Assembly: GCA_000018565.1 (NCBI GenBank)
Contig: CP000875.1
Coordinates: 3,859,199-3,923,198 of the forward strand
DNA: 64,000 nt
Direction of reading: 5' to 3'
Origin: Herpetosiphon aurantiacus DSM 785
GTDB lineage: Bacteria > Chloroflexota > Chloroflexia > Chloroflexales > Herpetosiphonaceae
Positions within the stretch are counted from its first letter, which is position 1, and each line of letters begins with the position of its first letter. The notes under the pieces are model-generated. The model had not been told where the DNA came from. It searched no databases and saw only the letters and a program-made list of their open reading frames with translations. Made by a program: the position numbers and the translations under genes. Positions 1 to 9,108 of the stretch are shown here, one piece after another.

Positions 1-118
1 CTCTTCCACGAGGGCTTGGTCGTATCCACAATGCAGCCTCACAACCTAGCCACAATTCAATAATTCCAATCCTCAAACGTTGATTTAATAAGTCACGCTG
101 GATCATTGGGAGTTTGCT
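1..118. other. upstream region of the CHAT gene
   Basis: No gene can be recognised in this edge stretch. It ends with GGGAG six bases before the CHAT start codon, which serves as ribosome binding site. The upstream neighbour of the CHAT gene lies outside the window, so whether the CHAT/hydrolase pair has a third member is unknown. Confidence 0.4.
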
Positions 119-1966
119 ATGTCGTCTAGGTCGATTAATCGCCGGCTATTGGTGCTTCAAGCAGGCTGGACAGTTGCTCAGGCCCAGTTATTGCTCGCCC
201 ATAGCCAAGCCGAATATGTGGTTGTTCAACGCACTGAGCCACAAATCTACTGGTATGTCTACCCTCTCGAAGTTGTCCAAGAACGCTTAAGCTACCATCA
301 CCCTGATATTGCGATCTACCTGGCGCTCAATTTGCAAGAAACCTCAGCTAGTTCGACTCTCAACAGCAATCAACTCGAAACCGCCGACTATTTAAGCGTG
401 GTGCTTGATGATCAGCAACACTTGCAAGGCGTAGTTAATCCGAGTGCTCAAGCCAAAGGCACAGAATTTGATCCATTCTTCAAGGCCTATCCCTCAGTAG
501 TTGCCCAAAACCAAGCCCAACTTAACCAAGCCTTTGATCTAGCGGTTGGCTTTCGCGATACGCCTGATGCTGGCTTAATCGGTGGCCATAACCCGATTGT
601 CATTCATGGCTTGCAAACTGATGAACGTTGCACAATTATGCTCAGCGGCGATGGCTTGCAGTTTGATCGAGAGCAAGCCGAATTGGCCTTTGACATTCAG
701 GCAACCGTATTTTTTAAGGCCACGCCAACCCGCACAGGTCGCTGTGTAATCTATGTCGATTATTATCGCCAACGCCAATTGGTGGGCCATGCCGAGCGGG
801 TTGTGCTGGTCGATAGCAACGCTGAACCAGAACCTAGCAATGCTAGCCCGTTTGATTTTGGCTCAACTCCGGTCGATTTACTGATCAACCTGCGCCGTGA
901 TGGCGATACGTTCAAATGGACGGCAATGCCGCATGATCAAGCCTTTACACCGGTGCACAATTTGCCGAGCCAACAAGCCTTATCCGAGCAGGCTGCCCAA
1001 AATTGTGCCGTTGATCTGTTGGGTGCGGCGGTTAATCCAAGTTTATTGTTGGCGCAACGCGAACTTGAAGCGCTTGCCAGCGATCTAGGCCAATTTGTCC
1101 CAAGCCCAATTTGGCAATTACACAGCGATTTGGCCCAGAAATTGCAGCGTCCACTCACGGTTTTGCTGCGCAGCAACGATTTGGCTTTGCCTTGGGAATT
1201 AGCGATGGTCGAAGCCCCTTTGCTAGCTGGCGATCAGCCGCTGTATTGGGCCGCCCAAACCCATTTTGCCCGTTGGTATATTCACCCCCAAGTTAGCCCA
1301 ATGCCACCCGATCAACTCAACATTAGCCAAATTAGCGCAATTGCCTCACGCTATGGCTGGGATTCAGGCCAAGCTGAATTGGTGCATGCAGTTGATGAGC
1401 AAACCATGCTGCAAAACCAATGGCAAGCCCAAGCCTACGAAGCCACGATTCAGGCGCTTGATCCATTGTTGAGCCAAGCCACGACCCAAGCTGGCCATCT
1501 TTTACACTTTGCCGTGCATGGCCGCAGCCAACCCAACGCCCGCATTCAAGAAATTATCTTGGCTGATAATAATGCGATTTCGGCCAAAGCCTTGGTGGGC
1601 AATACTCGCCGTCGCCCGCCCCAATTTAGCTTTGTGTTTATCAATGCCTGCCAAGTTGCGACCCCAGGCCAGAGCTTAGGCCAAGCGGCGGGCTTCCCCG
1701 CCGAAATTCTCAAAAGTGGTGCGGCGGGCTTTGTTGCACCATTGTGGGAAGCTGATGATCAAGCAGCCGGAACGTTTGCCGCTCAATTTTATAGCCAAGC
1801 GTTTCAAGCCCAACCGTTGGGCGCAATTTTGCAACAATATCGCCTAAGTTATGTGGCCAATAGCACCACCACCCGCCTTGCCTATATCTTTTATGGCCAT
1901 CCCGCCTTGCGTTTGGCCTATTCGAGCAAAGGAGCAACCCATGCCCAACAACCAAGTGCGGCTTGA
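119..1966 (+). CDS. CHAT-domain caspase-like protease
   Basis: 615 residues. The last third is a CHAT (caspase HetF associated with TPRs) domain, a clan CD cysteine peptidase fold. The probable catalytic histidine is H467 in HFAVHG and the cysteine is C511 in INACQ; the downstream GFPAEILKSGAAGFVAPLW stretch is typical of CHAT. The N-terminal 110 residues hold a segment (YLSVVLDDQQHLQGVVNP) that resembles a CBS-type strand-turn. Residues about 120-240 look like a beta-rich module. No TPR or membrane segment is seen. CHAT proteases act as switches that cut a partner protein, for example bacterial gasdermins or the TPR-CHAT of type III-E CRISPR. The gene overlaps the next one, an alpha/beta hydrolase, by 26 bases, so the two are co-translated. 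Function as an activator of the hydrolase is inference. The fold call is firm; the N-terminal description is weak. Confidence 0.85.
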   Translation: MSSRSINRRLLVLQAGWTVAQAQLLLAHSQAEYVVVQRTEPQIYWYVYPLEVVQERLSYHHPDIAIYLALNLQETSASSTLNSNQLETADYLSVVLDDQQHLQGVVNPSAQAKGTEFDPFFKAYPSVVAQNQAQLNQAFDLAVGFRDTPDAGLIGGHNPIVIHGLQTDERCTIMLSGDGLQFDREQAELAFDIQATVFFKATPTRTGRCVIYVDYYRQRQLVGHAERVVLVDSNAEPEPSNASPFDFGSTPVDLLINLRRDGDTFKWTAMPHDQAFTPVHNLPSQQALSEQAAQNCAVDLLGAAVNPSLLLAQRELEALASDLGQFVPSPIWQLHSDLAQKLQRPLTVLLRSNDLALPWELAMVEAPLLAGDQPLYWAAQTHFARWYIHPQVSPMPPDQLNISQISAIASRYGWDSGQAELVHAVDEQTMLQNQWQAQAYEATIQALDPLLSQATTQAGHLLHFAVHGRSQPNARIQEIILADNNAISAKALVGNTRRRPPQFSFVFINACQVATPGQSLGQAAGFPAEILKSGAAGFVAPLWEADDQAAGTFAAQFYSQAFQAQPLGAILQQYRLSYVANSTTTRLAYIFYGHPALRLAYSSKGATHAQQPSAA

Positions 1967-3404
1967 TGGCAGCAGCCAAGCCCATGAAGTTGCCCCAAAT
2001 TATCGGATTATTGCCCAAGGTATCACGGGCAATGCCGCCGTACCAAGCCAAGAGCCACGGCGCGGCGAGGCTGGCGCTGGCGTGATCAAAGGTTTGGATT
2101 TAGCATTAATCACTACCGAAAGTAAATTAGCTCAAACCTTCACCCTCGATCTTGAGAGCAGCCTGCCACCCCCACCCGGTGCAATGCGCGGCAGCAGCGA
2201 TTTTGTGCTCCAAACCCCCGATTTTGGCACTAATACCGCGCAAGCGGTGCTTTATACCGATCAAGCGACTGGCTATAGTCAATGGATTTTTCCTGAGCCA
2301 AGCCCAAATCCAGCGACGCAACGCCGAGGCGGAGCCAGCGTTACCTATCGCCTGCCCCGCGAACCAATCGTGCCACTCCCACCAGCACCAGGCGAAGATG
2401 CCCGCCGTGGCGGCGTGATCAAAGCGATTCGCAAGGTTGTACGGGTGATTGCTTGGAAAACCGATGAATTGATTGGCAACACGCTTGAGGCGATTATTAG
2501 CAAGTGGGAATCGGTCAAACGGGCTTATGGCTGGCAAAACTTACCGCTAAATGATACCAATCCGGTTGATTGGGCACGGATACAAACTGGCCGCAGTTTA
2601 TTATTAATTCATGGCACATTTAGCAGCGCAACCGGAGCATTTGCCGCCTTGCCCAACGAAACCATTGGGCGCTTGCAGCAAATCTATAATGGGCGCTTAT
2701 GCGCCTTCAATCACCCTTCGCTGAGCGTCTCGCCGCAAGCCAATATCGACGAATTACTCAAAACCATGCCAAATAACCTCGAAATCGATGTAGTTACCCA
2801 CAGTCGCGGCGGCTTGGTTGGGCGCGAATTGCTGAGTCGGGTACAGCAGGGGATTCCGTTGCGGGTGCGCAAAATGATCATGGTGGCTTGCCCCAACCGT
2901 GGCACGCCCTTGGCTGATGGTGAACATTGGCTCACCATGCTCGATCGTTATACCTCGCTGTTGGCCGATTTGCCCGATACTAGTGCCAGCGTGATTATGG
3001 AAGGCATTTTGACGGTTGTAAAATTAATTGGCCATGCTGGCTTGCGCAAATTACCAGGCCTCGCCGCGATGACTCCCAAAAACAGCTATTTACAACAACT
3101 CAATGCTGGTCAGCCTGGTCAAACCCAAGTTTATGCAATGGTCGCCGATTACCAACCCAACGACCCTAATTGGATCAAACGTTTTATGCGCCAACAGGGC
3201 AATAAATTGATCGACCATTTCTTTGGCGAGGCCAATGATGGAGTTGTGCCAACAGCGGGGGGCTATCAAGGCAACAGCGATGGCAGCGGCTGGTCAATCC
3301 CCAGCGAGCGCCGCATCCTATTTGATACCGACAAACGGATCAATCACAGCAGTTTCTTTGGCAATCAAGCGGTTAACCAGCAACTAGTCGAATGGCTTCG
3401 ATAA
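1941..3404 (+). CDS. alpha/beta hydrolase (lipase-like) partner of the CHAT protease
   Basis: 487 residues from the ATG at 1941, chosen because AAAGGAG lies just upstream; a longer reading from 1851 lacks such a site. Residues 1-200 are a beta-rich, proline-rich N-terminal region of unknown role. The rest is an alpha/beta hydrolase. IHGTF supplies the oxyanion hole, S288 sits in the nucleophile elbow HSRGG, D433 in NDGVVP and H469 in RINHSSF, giving a plausible Ser-Asp-His triad. The elbow is closest to lipases and GPI-inositol deacylase-like esterases. No signal peptide is visible, so it probably acts in the cytoplasm. The start lies inside the CHAT gene, which suggests tight coupling of the two products. 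The substrate is not known; a lipid or thioester is a guess. Confidence 0.82.
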   Translation: MPNNQVRLDGSSQAHEVAPNYRIIAQGITGNAAVPSQEPRRGEAGAGVIKGLDLALITTESKLAQTFTLDLESSLPPPPGAMRGSSDFVLQTPDFGTNTAQAVLYTDQATGYSQWIFPEPSPNPATQRRGGASVTYRLPREPIVPLPPAPGEDARRGGVIKAIRKVVRVIAWKTDELIGNTLEAIISKWESVKRAYGWQNLPLNDTNPVDWARIQTGRSLLLIHGTFSSATGAFAALPNETIGRLQQIYNGRLCAFNHPSLSVSPQANIDELLKTMPNNLEIDVVTHSRGGLVGRELLSRVQQGIPLRVRKMIMVACPNRGTPLADGEHWLTMLDRYTSLLADLPDTSASVIMEGILTVVKLIGHAGLRKLPGLAAMTPKNSYLQQLNAGQPGQTQVYAMVADYQPNDPNWIKRFMRQQGNKLIDHFFGEANDGVVPTAGGYQGNSDGSGWSIPSERRILFDTDKRINHSSFFGNQAVNQQLVEWLR

Positions 3405-3818
3405 AAGATGAGGGATGAGGGATGAAGGATGATTGATGTCCTCACCTCAAAATCTCTCTCCTGTAGTGCAGGCAAGGGGCAAGGGGATGCTTACAAGGGT
3501 AGGTTTTAATCAGCATCGATCACCACCCTTCCGTCCCGCCTCAAGGCGGGAAACGCAGGGGGCTTTAATCCCCCTGCGCCCCCTCAAGGGCAATCAGTGG
3601 GAGATAAACATCCACCGATGAACCATGCATTCCGTGGTTCGCAGCGGCAACCGAATCTTGTAAGCTGGAGATGAGGGCATATACTTCATTACCAACCCAA
3701 TAAACCATTACAAAACACTACACCCTATTCCAATAGCCCAAAGCCCAAAGACTATAGCCATCAATTACTCTGCACCTCTACGTTAAAAACCTGACTTCTA
3801 GCCCCTGAGCTCTCGTCG
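3405..3818. other. intergenic space with repeats, no gene
   Basis: Just after the hydrolase stop is a GGATGAG/GGATGAA heptad run (about 3407-3435). Then come an 80-bp double-hairpin repeat (3521-3600), a lone AACCATTAC end (about 3708) and a CTCTGC/CCTCTACGTTAA word (about 3770). A 62-codon frame at 3433-3621 runs through the repeat and is not credible as a gene. Confidence 0.6.
3521..3600. repeat. 80-bp double-hairpin dispersed repeat, copy 1
   Basis: Begins CACCACCCTTCCGTCCCGCC. It contains two hairpins: CCCGCC-TCAA-GGCGGG near 3535-3550, and GCAGGGGG-CCCCCTGC at 3555-3577. A second copy lies at 11764-11843 in the same orientation; its changes keep both stems through G-T wobble pairs. Confidence 0.8.
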
Positions 3819-4469
3819 CTACTTCTGATAGCGTGTAATCAAAAAGCCATGCTCTTTGAGAAATTGCAAATTAAATTTAGCAACCATGCGGTGTTCGGGC
3901 TGGCTGGGCGCAGCAAAATGGCTGATAAAATAGCGCTCACCATAGTAAAACTCAATCTCGGTCGGCGTAATGCTAAATGGTGGGGTGGCCATCAGCGGTG
4001 CATATTCTAAAGTGATAATCATCTGCTGGCCGCCAACAGGCAATAATTGATCGATCGTCGCGCGATACTGGTTGCGCATCTCGTGGGGCAAGGCAACCAA
4101 GGCCGCCCGATCATAGACTAAATCGATGTTGCCAACATCAGCGGTGGTTAAACTCAAGACATCACGATTCAAAATCGTAATATTGCCGGAAACATAGGTG
4201 GTTGGGTCGGGTTGCACGTAATCAAGCTCTTGCTCAGCAAAAAATTGCTCAATCGCAGTGGTTACCAACTCCACCCCAATCACGGCCTCGGCATATTGGC
4301 TAAACCAACGCAAATCATTGGTTTTACCACATAAAGGCACCAACACCCGTTTGCCCTGCAAAAATTCGGGCGTAGCAAAATGCTCAACATACGGGTGAAT
4401 ATCGCGCCGATGAAAGCTGGTTGCACTACCGCCTTGTTGCCAAGAATTGATCCAAAATGTCGCTTCCAT
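3819..4469 (-). CDS. thiopurine S-methyltransferase (TPMT) family methyltransferase
   Basis: 216 residues from the ATG at 4469, preceded by AAGGAG eight bases upstream; 30 further residues in frame are rejected. The protein begins MEATFWINSWQQGG, like TPMT proteins (W-x-x-x-W-x-x-G). It carries the SAM-binding stretch VLVPLCGKTNDLRWFS followed by VIGVELV, and the acidic loop DLVYDRAALVALP. Length matches bacterial Tpm proteins of about 218 residues. The family transfers methyl groups from SAM to thiols, selenols or tellurite, usually for detoxification. It stands alone and is transcribed away from the DUF1800 operon. The true substrate cannot be told from sequence. Confidence 0.88.
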   Translation of the reverse strand: MEATFWINSWQQGGSATSFHRRDIHPYVEHFATPEFLQGKRVLVPLCGKTNDLRWFSQYAEAVIGVELVTTAIEQFFAEQELDYVQPDPTTYVSGNITILNRDVLSLTTADVGNIDLVYDRAALVALPHEMRNQYRATIDQLLPVGGQQMIITLEYAPLMATPPFSITPTEIEFYYGERYFISHFAAPSQPEHRMVAKFNLQFLKEHGFLITRYQK

Positions 4470-4715
4470 TGTAGGCTCCTTAATCTCACACAAAGGTGCA
4501 ACCGATGCCCCAAGCAAATTGCTGGCGAGAAAAAGGGGCGCATAGGCTAACCGCATCACAATGGTGATTATCCTACACGCTTCTCACACTTGATTCAAAT
4601 ATTAATTGCTCATAATTAATTAACATCCTATTAATAAAACCTTGGTTAAAGGTCGTTAGACTAACGCCTATCATTTGGCCTTGGTTAATTTTTTTAGCTC
4701 TTTTAAGGAGTCTGT
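4470..4715. promoter_or_regulatory. divergent promoter region with palindrome CGTTAG-A-CTAACG (4654-4666)
   Basis: This 246-base space separates the divergent TPMT and DUF1800 genes and must hold both promoters. A perfect 6+1+6 palindrome lies 50 bases before the DUF1800 start and could be a regulator site. AAGGAG precedes that start. No clear -35/-10 pair could be assigned. Confidence 0.35.
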
Positions 4716-6383
4716 ATGTCGCTGTCGCGTCGCCAGTTATTGTTGGGCGCTGCGCTAGGGGCCACAGGCGCAGTCGTTCATGAGGATGTTGGGGCAGCGC
4801 CGCTGCAACCCTCGACAACTGAAGCCATGGCAACTCCGCCATTCGAGGTCATCGCGCTCTCGCGCATGGCCTACGGAGCACGTTCGGGCGATTTCGCCCG
4901 AGTTCGTAGTATGGGTTTAACTGCCTATGTCGATGAGCAGCTTAACCCTAATTTCAACAACGACACCGATTGTAACACCCGTATCGCCAACGCCACCTTG
5001 CGCATTGTCTACGCCGCTGGCACGGGCTTTCCGGCCATGGATGAAATGCGTGGCCTTGTTACCCTCAACAAAACCCAGCCCGAATTATGGGAATTGCGCG
5101 TACATCCAGCCAACGCTGAGCGCATTCGCCCAATCGATGAAGTGGTAGCCGCCAATTGGATTCGCGCAATCTACAGTAAATGGCAACTATTCGAGATTAT
5201 GACCGATTTTTGGCATAATCACTTCAATGTCTGGGCCTATAGCGATACGCGCATCTCTTCGCTTTGGCCCTATTACGACAAAAGCGTGATTCGCGCCAAT
5301 TGTTTTGGTAACTTCCGCAGCTTTCTCGAAGCGGTGGCCACCAGCCCAGCCATGCTGTATTACCTTGATAATGCGACCAGCCGCGATGGCCCCGCCAACG
5401 AAAATTATGCCCGTGAACTATTTGAATTGCACACCTTTGGTTCGCAAAATTACCTCAATAATATCTACGACAACTGGCAAGAAGTACCGCGCGATTCGCA
5501 AGGCCGCCCAATCGGCTATATCGACCAAGATGTGTATGAGGCGGCCCGCGCCTTTACAGGCTGGACGGTGGCCGATGGCACAGGCGGCATTCCCAACACG
5601 GGTTTATTCCATTATCTCGATACATGGAACGATAATGCCCAAAAGATTGTGCTGGCCAACTTCTTAAATGCCAATGCTGGCCCCCAAGCTCATGGCAAAA
5701 AGGTTTTGGATCTTGTAGCCCAACATCCGGCCACAATTCGCAATCTTTGTACCAAACTGTGTCGCCGTTTGGTCAGCGACAATCCACCAAGCACGCTGGT
5801 AGATAAAGCAGTCGCCACATGGACAGCCAACTATTCAGCCCCTGATCAGATTAAGAAAACCATTCGCACAATTTTGCTAGCTCCCGAATTTTTGAGCACA
5901 TGGGGTGGCAAGATTCGCCGCCCGAATGAAGTTGTTGCCGCCTATTTGCGCTCAACTGGAGCCGAAGTTAAACCGAGCGCCGAGCTATTTAGCTGGGTTA
6001 CCTTGGCGGGGTATCGCATGTTCAATTGGGCTACACCCACCGGCCACCCCGACGAAAGCGGCTATTGGAGCAGCAGCAACGCCCTGCTCAATACCTGGAA
6101 CTTGTTATTCCACTTGCAGCAAAGCTACTTCCCGCCTGCAACCTTCGATTTGCAAGGCCAAATGCCGGGCAGCGTCACCACCGTGCGCCAAATCGTCGAT
6201 TTCTGGATTATGCGCATGCTTGGCTATCAACCTTCAGCCTTGGTCAAAACCAAATTGCTCAAACTGATGGGCCAAAATGGCAATCTCGATCAACCACCAA
6301 CTGGAACCGCCAATGACGTTAAATTACGCTTGAGCAGCCTTGTGCATATGATCGGCATGCTCCCTGAATTTTATACGCGCTAG
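4716..6383 (+). CDS. Tat-exported DUF1800 family protein
   Basis: 555 residues. The N-terminus MSLSRRQLLLGAALGATGA is a twin-arginine signal, so the protein is exported folded. The DUF1800 domain starts at about residue 45 with FEVIALSRMAYGARSGD and covers the rest. Typical motifs are WHNHFNVWA, NENYARELFELHT and the AARAFTGW stretch. AAGGAG lies six bases before the start. DUF1800 proteins nearly always sit beside a DUF1501 protein, as here (9 bases apart). Their reaction is not established; some are implicated in sulfated or polyaromatic substrate handling, but this is not firm. The pair probably acts at the outer face of the cell. Confidence 0.9.
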   Translation: MSLSRRQLLLGAALGATGAVVHEDVGAAPLQPSTTEAMATPPFEVIALSRMAYGARSGDFARVRSMGLTAYVDEQLNPNFNNDTDCNTRIANATLRIVYAAGTGFPAMDEMRGLVTLNKTQPELWELRVHPANAERIRPIDEVVAANWIRAIYSKWQLFEIMTDFWHNHFNVWAYSDTRISSLWPYYDKSVIRANCFGNFRSFLEAVATSPAMLYYLDNATSRDGPANENYARELFELHTFGSQNYLNNIYDNWQEVPRDSQGRPIGYIDQDVYEAARAFTGWTVADGTGGIPNTGLFHYLDTWNDNAQKIVLANFLNANAGPQAHGKKVLDLVAQHPATIRNLCTKLCRRLVSDNPPSTLVDKAVATWTANYSAPDQIKKTIRTILLAPEFLSTWGGKIRRPNEVVAAYLRSTGAEVKPSAELFSWVTLAGYRMFNWATPTGHPDESGYWSSSNALLNTWNLLFHLQQSYFPPATFDLQGQMPGSVTTVRQIVDFWIMRMLGYQPSALVKTKLLKLMGQNGNLDQPPTGTANDVKLRLSSLVHMIGMLPEFYTR

Positions 6384-6392
6384 GAGGCTGCA

Positions 6393-7682
6393 ATGGATTT
6401 AACCCGTCGTCAATTTGTAGTTGGCTGTAGCAGCGCGATTGCAGCTATGGCTGGTGGTCGGCTGGGTGGTTTGGCTTTTGCCGAGCCAGGTGATATTAAC
6501 CGTGATATTTTTGTGGTGGTGTTTCTGCGTGGTGGTTGCGATGGCATCGGTATCGTTTCGCCGCTTGATGATGCCAATTTTCAAGCCGCCCGTAGCACAA
6601 TCACCTTTCCAAGCAGTGGCACAGGCGCGGGCTTTGAATTAGGTTCATTGAGCAATGTGCCGTTTTGGTTGCACCCCAAAGCGGCTGCCTTCAAAGAACT
6701 CTACGATAGCCAAGATTTGGCCTTTATTCACGCTAGCGGCTTGACCAACGGCACCCGCAGCCACTTCGATGCCATGGATTTTATGGAACGTGGCACGCCC
6801 GACAATAAATCAACTAGCACAGGTTGGCTGACCCGCCACATGGCTGCCACTCGTCCCGATGGGGTTGTGCCAGTTATGTCAACAGGATCAGCTTTACCTG
6901 CTTCGTTGCTTGGCAGCCCGAATGCCGTCACGATTTCGAACGTGCAGCGTTACGCTATGCAAGGCTACTCGACCTATGGGGCGCAACAACAAGCCTCATT
7001 AAACGAAATTTATAGCCAAACTGGCAGCTTGCTTGATGGCCCAGCCACCCGTTTGCTTAGCTCAATCGCCGCAGTCAAGGCACGCAACCCCGCCAATCCC
7101 TACGTGCCAATTACCACCTATCCTGCTGGGGGCTTATCGGATTCGCTCAAAGCCATCGCCCAGATGATCAAACTGGATGTTGGTTTGCAAGTTGCGACGC
7201 TTGATTTTGGTGGCTGGGATACTCATGAATCGCAGGTGCCAATTTTGGGCAACCAACTTGATTTATTGACGCGTTCGCTGCATGCCTTCTACAACGACTT
7301 GGTTGATTACCACAGCAAGTTGACGATTGTGGTGATGAGCGAATTTGGCCGTCGCTTGAAGGCCAATCGTAGTGCTGGCACCGACCATGGCCATGGCAAT
7401 TTGGCGATGGTTTTGGGCGGCAACGTCAATGGTGGGCGAATTTTCGGGCGCTGGCCAGGCCTCGCCAATGCCCAACTCGACCATGGCGTTGATTTGGCGA
7501 TTACCACCGACTATCGCACGATTTTGAGCGAAATTGTGGTGCGCCGCTTGCGCAACAATCGTTTAGGCTTGGTTTTCCCACAAATTAGCCAATATCAACC
7601 GCTTGGCTTAGTACGGGGCACCGATCTAACAATTGATTGGACTTCAGGCTTCCGCTCATATTTACCAATGGCCCGCCGCTAG
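6393..7682 (+). CDS. Tat-exported DUF1501 family protein
   Basis: 429 residues. The N-terminus MDLTRRQFVVGCSSAIAAMAGG is a Tat signal. DUF1501 belongs to the alkaline phosphatase/sulfatase-like fold. Recognisable are VVVFLRGGCDGI, the FIHASGLTNGTRSHFDAMDFME stretch (first part near residue 112), TLDFGGWDTHE, and VVMSEFGRRLKANRSAGTDHG (the metal-site region in the fold). TAGGAGG provides the ribosome site. It forms an operon with the preceding DUF1800 gene and is followed by a strong hairpin at 7720-7752. Family function is unknown; a hydrolase role is inferred from the fold only. Confidence 0.9.
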   Translation: MDLTRRQFVVGCSSAIAAMAGGRLGGLAFAEPGDINRDIFVVVFLRGGCDGIGIVSPLDDANFQAARSTITFPSSGTGAGFELGSLSNVPFWLHPKAAAFKELYDSQDLAFIHASGLTNGTRSHFDAMDFMERGTPDNKSTSTGWLTRHMAATRPDGVVPVMSTGSALPASLLGSPNAVTISNVQRYAMQGYSTYGAQQQASLNEIYSQTGSLLDGPATRLLSSIAAVKARNPANPYVPITTYPAGGLSDSLKAIAQMIKLDVGLQVATLDFGGWDTHESQVPILGNQLDLLTRSLHAFYNDLVDYHSKLTIVVMSEFGRRLKANRSAGTDHGHGNLAMVLGGNVNGGRIFGRWPGLANAQLDHGVDLAITTDYRTILSEIVVRRLRNNRLGLVFPQISQYQPLGLVRGTDLTIDWTSGFRSYLPMARR

Positions 7683-7719
7683 CAGCACCGTTGCGTCCAA
7701 CAGCTCGATTATAGGGTTA

Positions 7720-7752
7720 TTAGCAGCCATCCAGATTTTGGATGGCTGCTAA
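7720..7752 (+). terminator. hairpin after the DUF1501 gene, probable terminator
   Basis: Perfect 14-bp stem (TTAGCAGCCATCCA / TGGATGGCTGCTAA) with a 5-base loop, 38 bases after the stop. It lacks a good T-run, so termination may need a factor. Confidence 0.6.
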
Positions 7753-7934
7753 TCCATGTTGGGATATATTGTAAAAAGCCCTCGGTATCCGTAAAAGTCC
7801 ATTTGCTTATACAATTACGACAGGATTTAGTAGCGCAGCTAAGCGGTTGATCAGAGCTTCAAAGGTTGCGGCGAGTGTGTGAGATTGCCAGCAACCTACG
7901 CTGATTGCGCCAACTGCCATGGACGAGATAGCCT

Positions 7935-8357
7935 ATGATTTTGCAAGAGTTTGCCCGATATCATTCGCATTATTTTTTTGATCCCGATGACGCGATCTTA
8001 GCACCGTTGAAAATTTCCAATCCACGCGCCATTGATGGTTTGATTTGTATGCTGCCTGGCAGCGCAGTCGTGTTTTATCGTACTCCGCGCGGGCTATTTT
8101 TGCGCTTGAATCGGCGTGAATTGCAAATTGGCGATGCTACCAGCGCCGATGTGATTCGCGGCGAAACCAACACCCTGATTGTCTATGAACATGTGTATGA
8201 GCGTTTGCGCTGGAGTTACACCCCACCAGCATGGATCGCACCACTCGTGCCCAACGAACATGCTAGCCTCGACGAGGAGCATTTTGATTTTGGGGTGTTT
8301 ATCTACAATGTGCTAAGCAACAAGCAACGCAAACGGCTAGTTTTTTCGCGCAAATAA
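7935..8357 (+). CDS. hypothetical protein, 140 residues
   Basis: I do not recognise the family. The protein is soluble, mixed alpha/beta and rich in aromatic residues (HYFFDPDD, RLRWSYTPPAW, FDFGVFIYNVL), ending in a basic tail KQRKRLVFSRK. No signal peptide, membrane segment or metal motif is visible. The codon pattern fits the neighbourhood and the frame is open throughout, so it is probably real. The ribosome site is weak. It stands alone, 250 bases after the DUF1501 gene and 64 bases before the response regulator, and could share transcription with the latter. Confidence 0.6.
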   Translation: MILQEFARYHSHYFFDPDDAILAPLKISNPRAIDGLICMLPGSAVVFYRTPRGLFLRLNRRELQIGDATSADVIRGETNTLIVYEHVYERLRWSYTPPAWIAPLVPNEHASLDEEHFDFGVFIYNVLSNKQRKRLVFSRK

Positions 8358-8421
8358 GCTTTCTTCGCAGATTCTTCACGGGTTCAGGCTACAATACAAC
8401 CATCACCCAGTGGAGGCTTGT

Positions 8422-9105
8422 ATGAGCGCAAAGATTTTAATTGTTGAAGACGAGCGCAAAATAGCAGTTGGTTTACAAAATTATTTAGAGGGCGTAGGCT
8501 ATAGCACCATCACCGCCAGCGATGGCCAAGCTGGCCTCGATATGGCACGGCGCGAGCAGCCCGATTTAGTTTTGCTCGATTTGATGTTGCCTATGGTTGA
8601 TGGCTTTACGGTTTGTCGTACCTTACGCGCTGAATCAAGCGTGCCAATTATTATGTTAACTGCTCGGGTCGAGGAAGTCGATTCATTGGCAGGCTTGGAG
8701 TTGGGCGCTGACGATTATATTACCAAGCCATTTTCGCCGCGCCAAGTCGTTGCTCGGATCAAAGCCGTACTACGCCGCGTTAATGGCGAGCTAGAGCCAC
8801 CCATGATTGTGCGCAAAAGTGGGATTGAGATCGACTTGCAACGCCGCACCGTCGTGATTGAGCAAAACCCGATCACCAGCCTAACGCCCACCGAATTTGA
8901 TTTATTGGTAACTTTAGTGCGCTCAGCAGGTCGCCCCTTGACCCGTAGCCAATTGCTTGATGCGGTGCAGGGGGAAGAAGGCGAGGCTTATGATCGCACC
9001 GTCGATGCGCATATCAAAAATGTCCGCCGTAAGATCGAGCCAAATCCTAGCGTTCCGCGCTATATTTTGACGGTCTTTGGTGTGGGCTACAAATTTGCGG
9101 AATAA
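8422..9105 (+). CDS. OmpR/PhoB-type response regulator
   Basis: 227 residues from the ATG at 8422; GGAGG lies five bases upstream, and an in-frame GTG at 8410 overlaps that site. The receiver domain (1-118) has the acidic pair in VEDE, phospho-acceptor D53 (LLDLMLP), T in MLTAR and K in ITKPFSP. A winged-helix domain of the Trans_reg_C type follows (about 130-226: TPTEFDLLVTLVRSAGRPLTR and DAHIKNVRRKIEP). It is a DNA-binding transcription factor controlled by the histidine kinase encoded three bases downstream. The signal and the targets are unknown; the operon also carries a thioesterase. Confidence 0.95.
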   Translation: MSAKILIVEDERKIAVGLQNYLEGVGYSTITASDGQAGLDMARREQPDLVLLDLMLPMVDGFTVCRTLRAESSVPIIMLTARVEEVDSLAGLELGADDYITKPFSPRQVVARIKAVLRRVNGELEPPMIVRKSGIEIDLQRRTVVIEQNPITSLTPTEFDLLVTLVRSAGRPLTRSQLLDAVQGEEGEAYDRTVDAHIKNVRRKIEPNPSVPRYILTVFGVGYKFAE

Positions 9106-9108
9106 GCT

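Noticed and set aside
3433-3621. 62-codon open frame after the hydrolase
   Set aside because: It runs through the GGATGAA heptads and the 80-bp repeat; no ribosome site and no protein-like composition.
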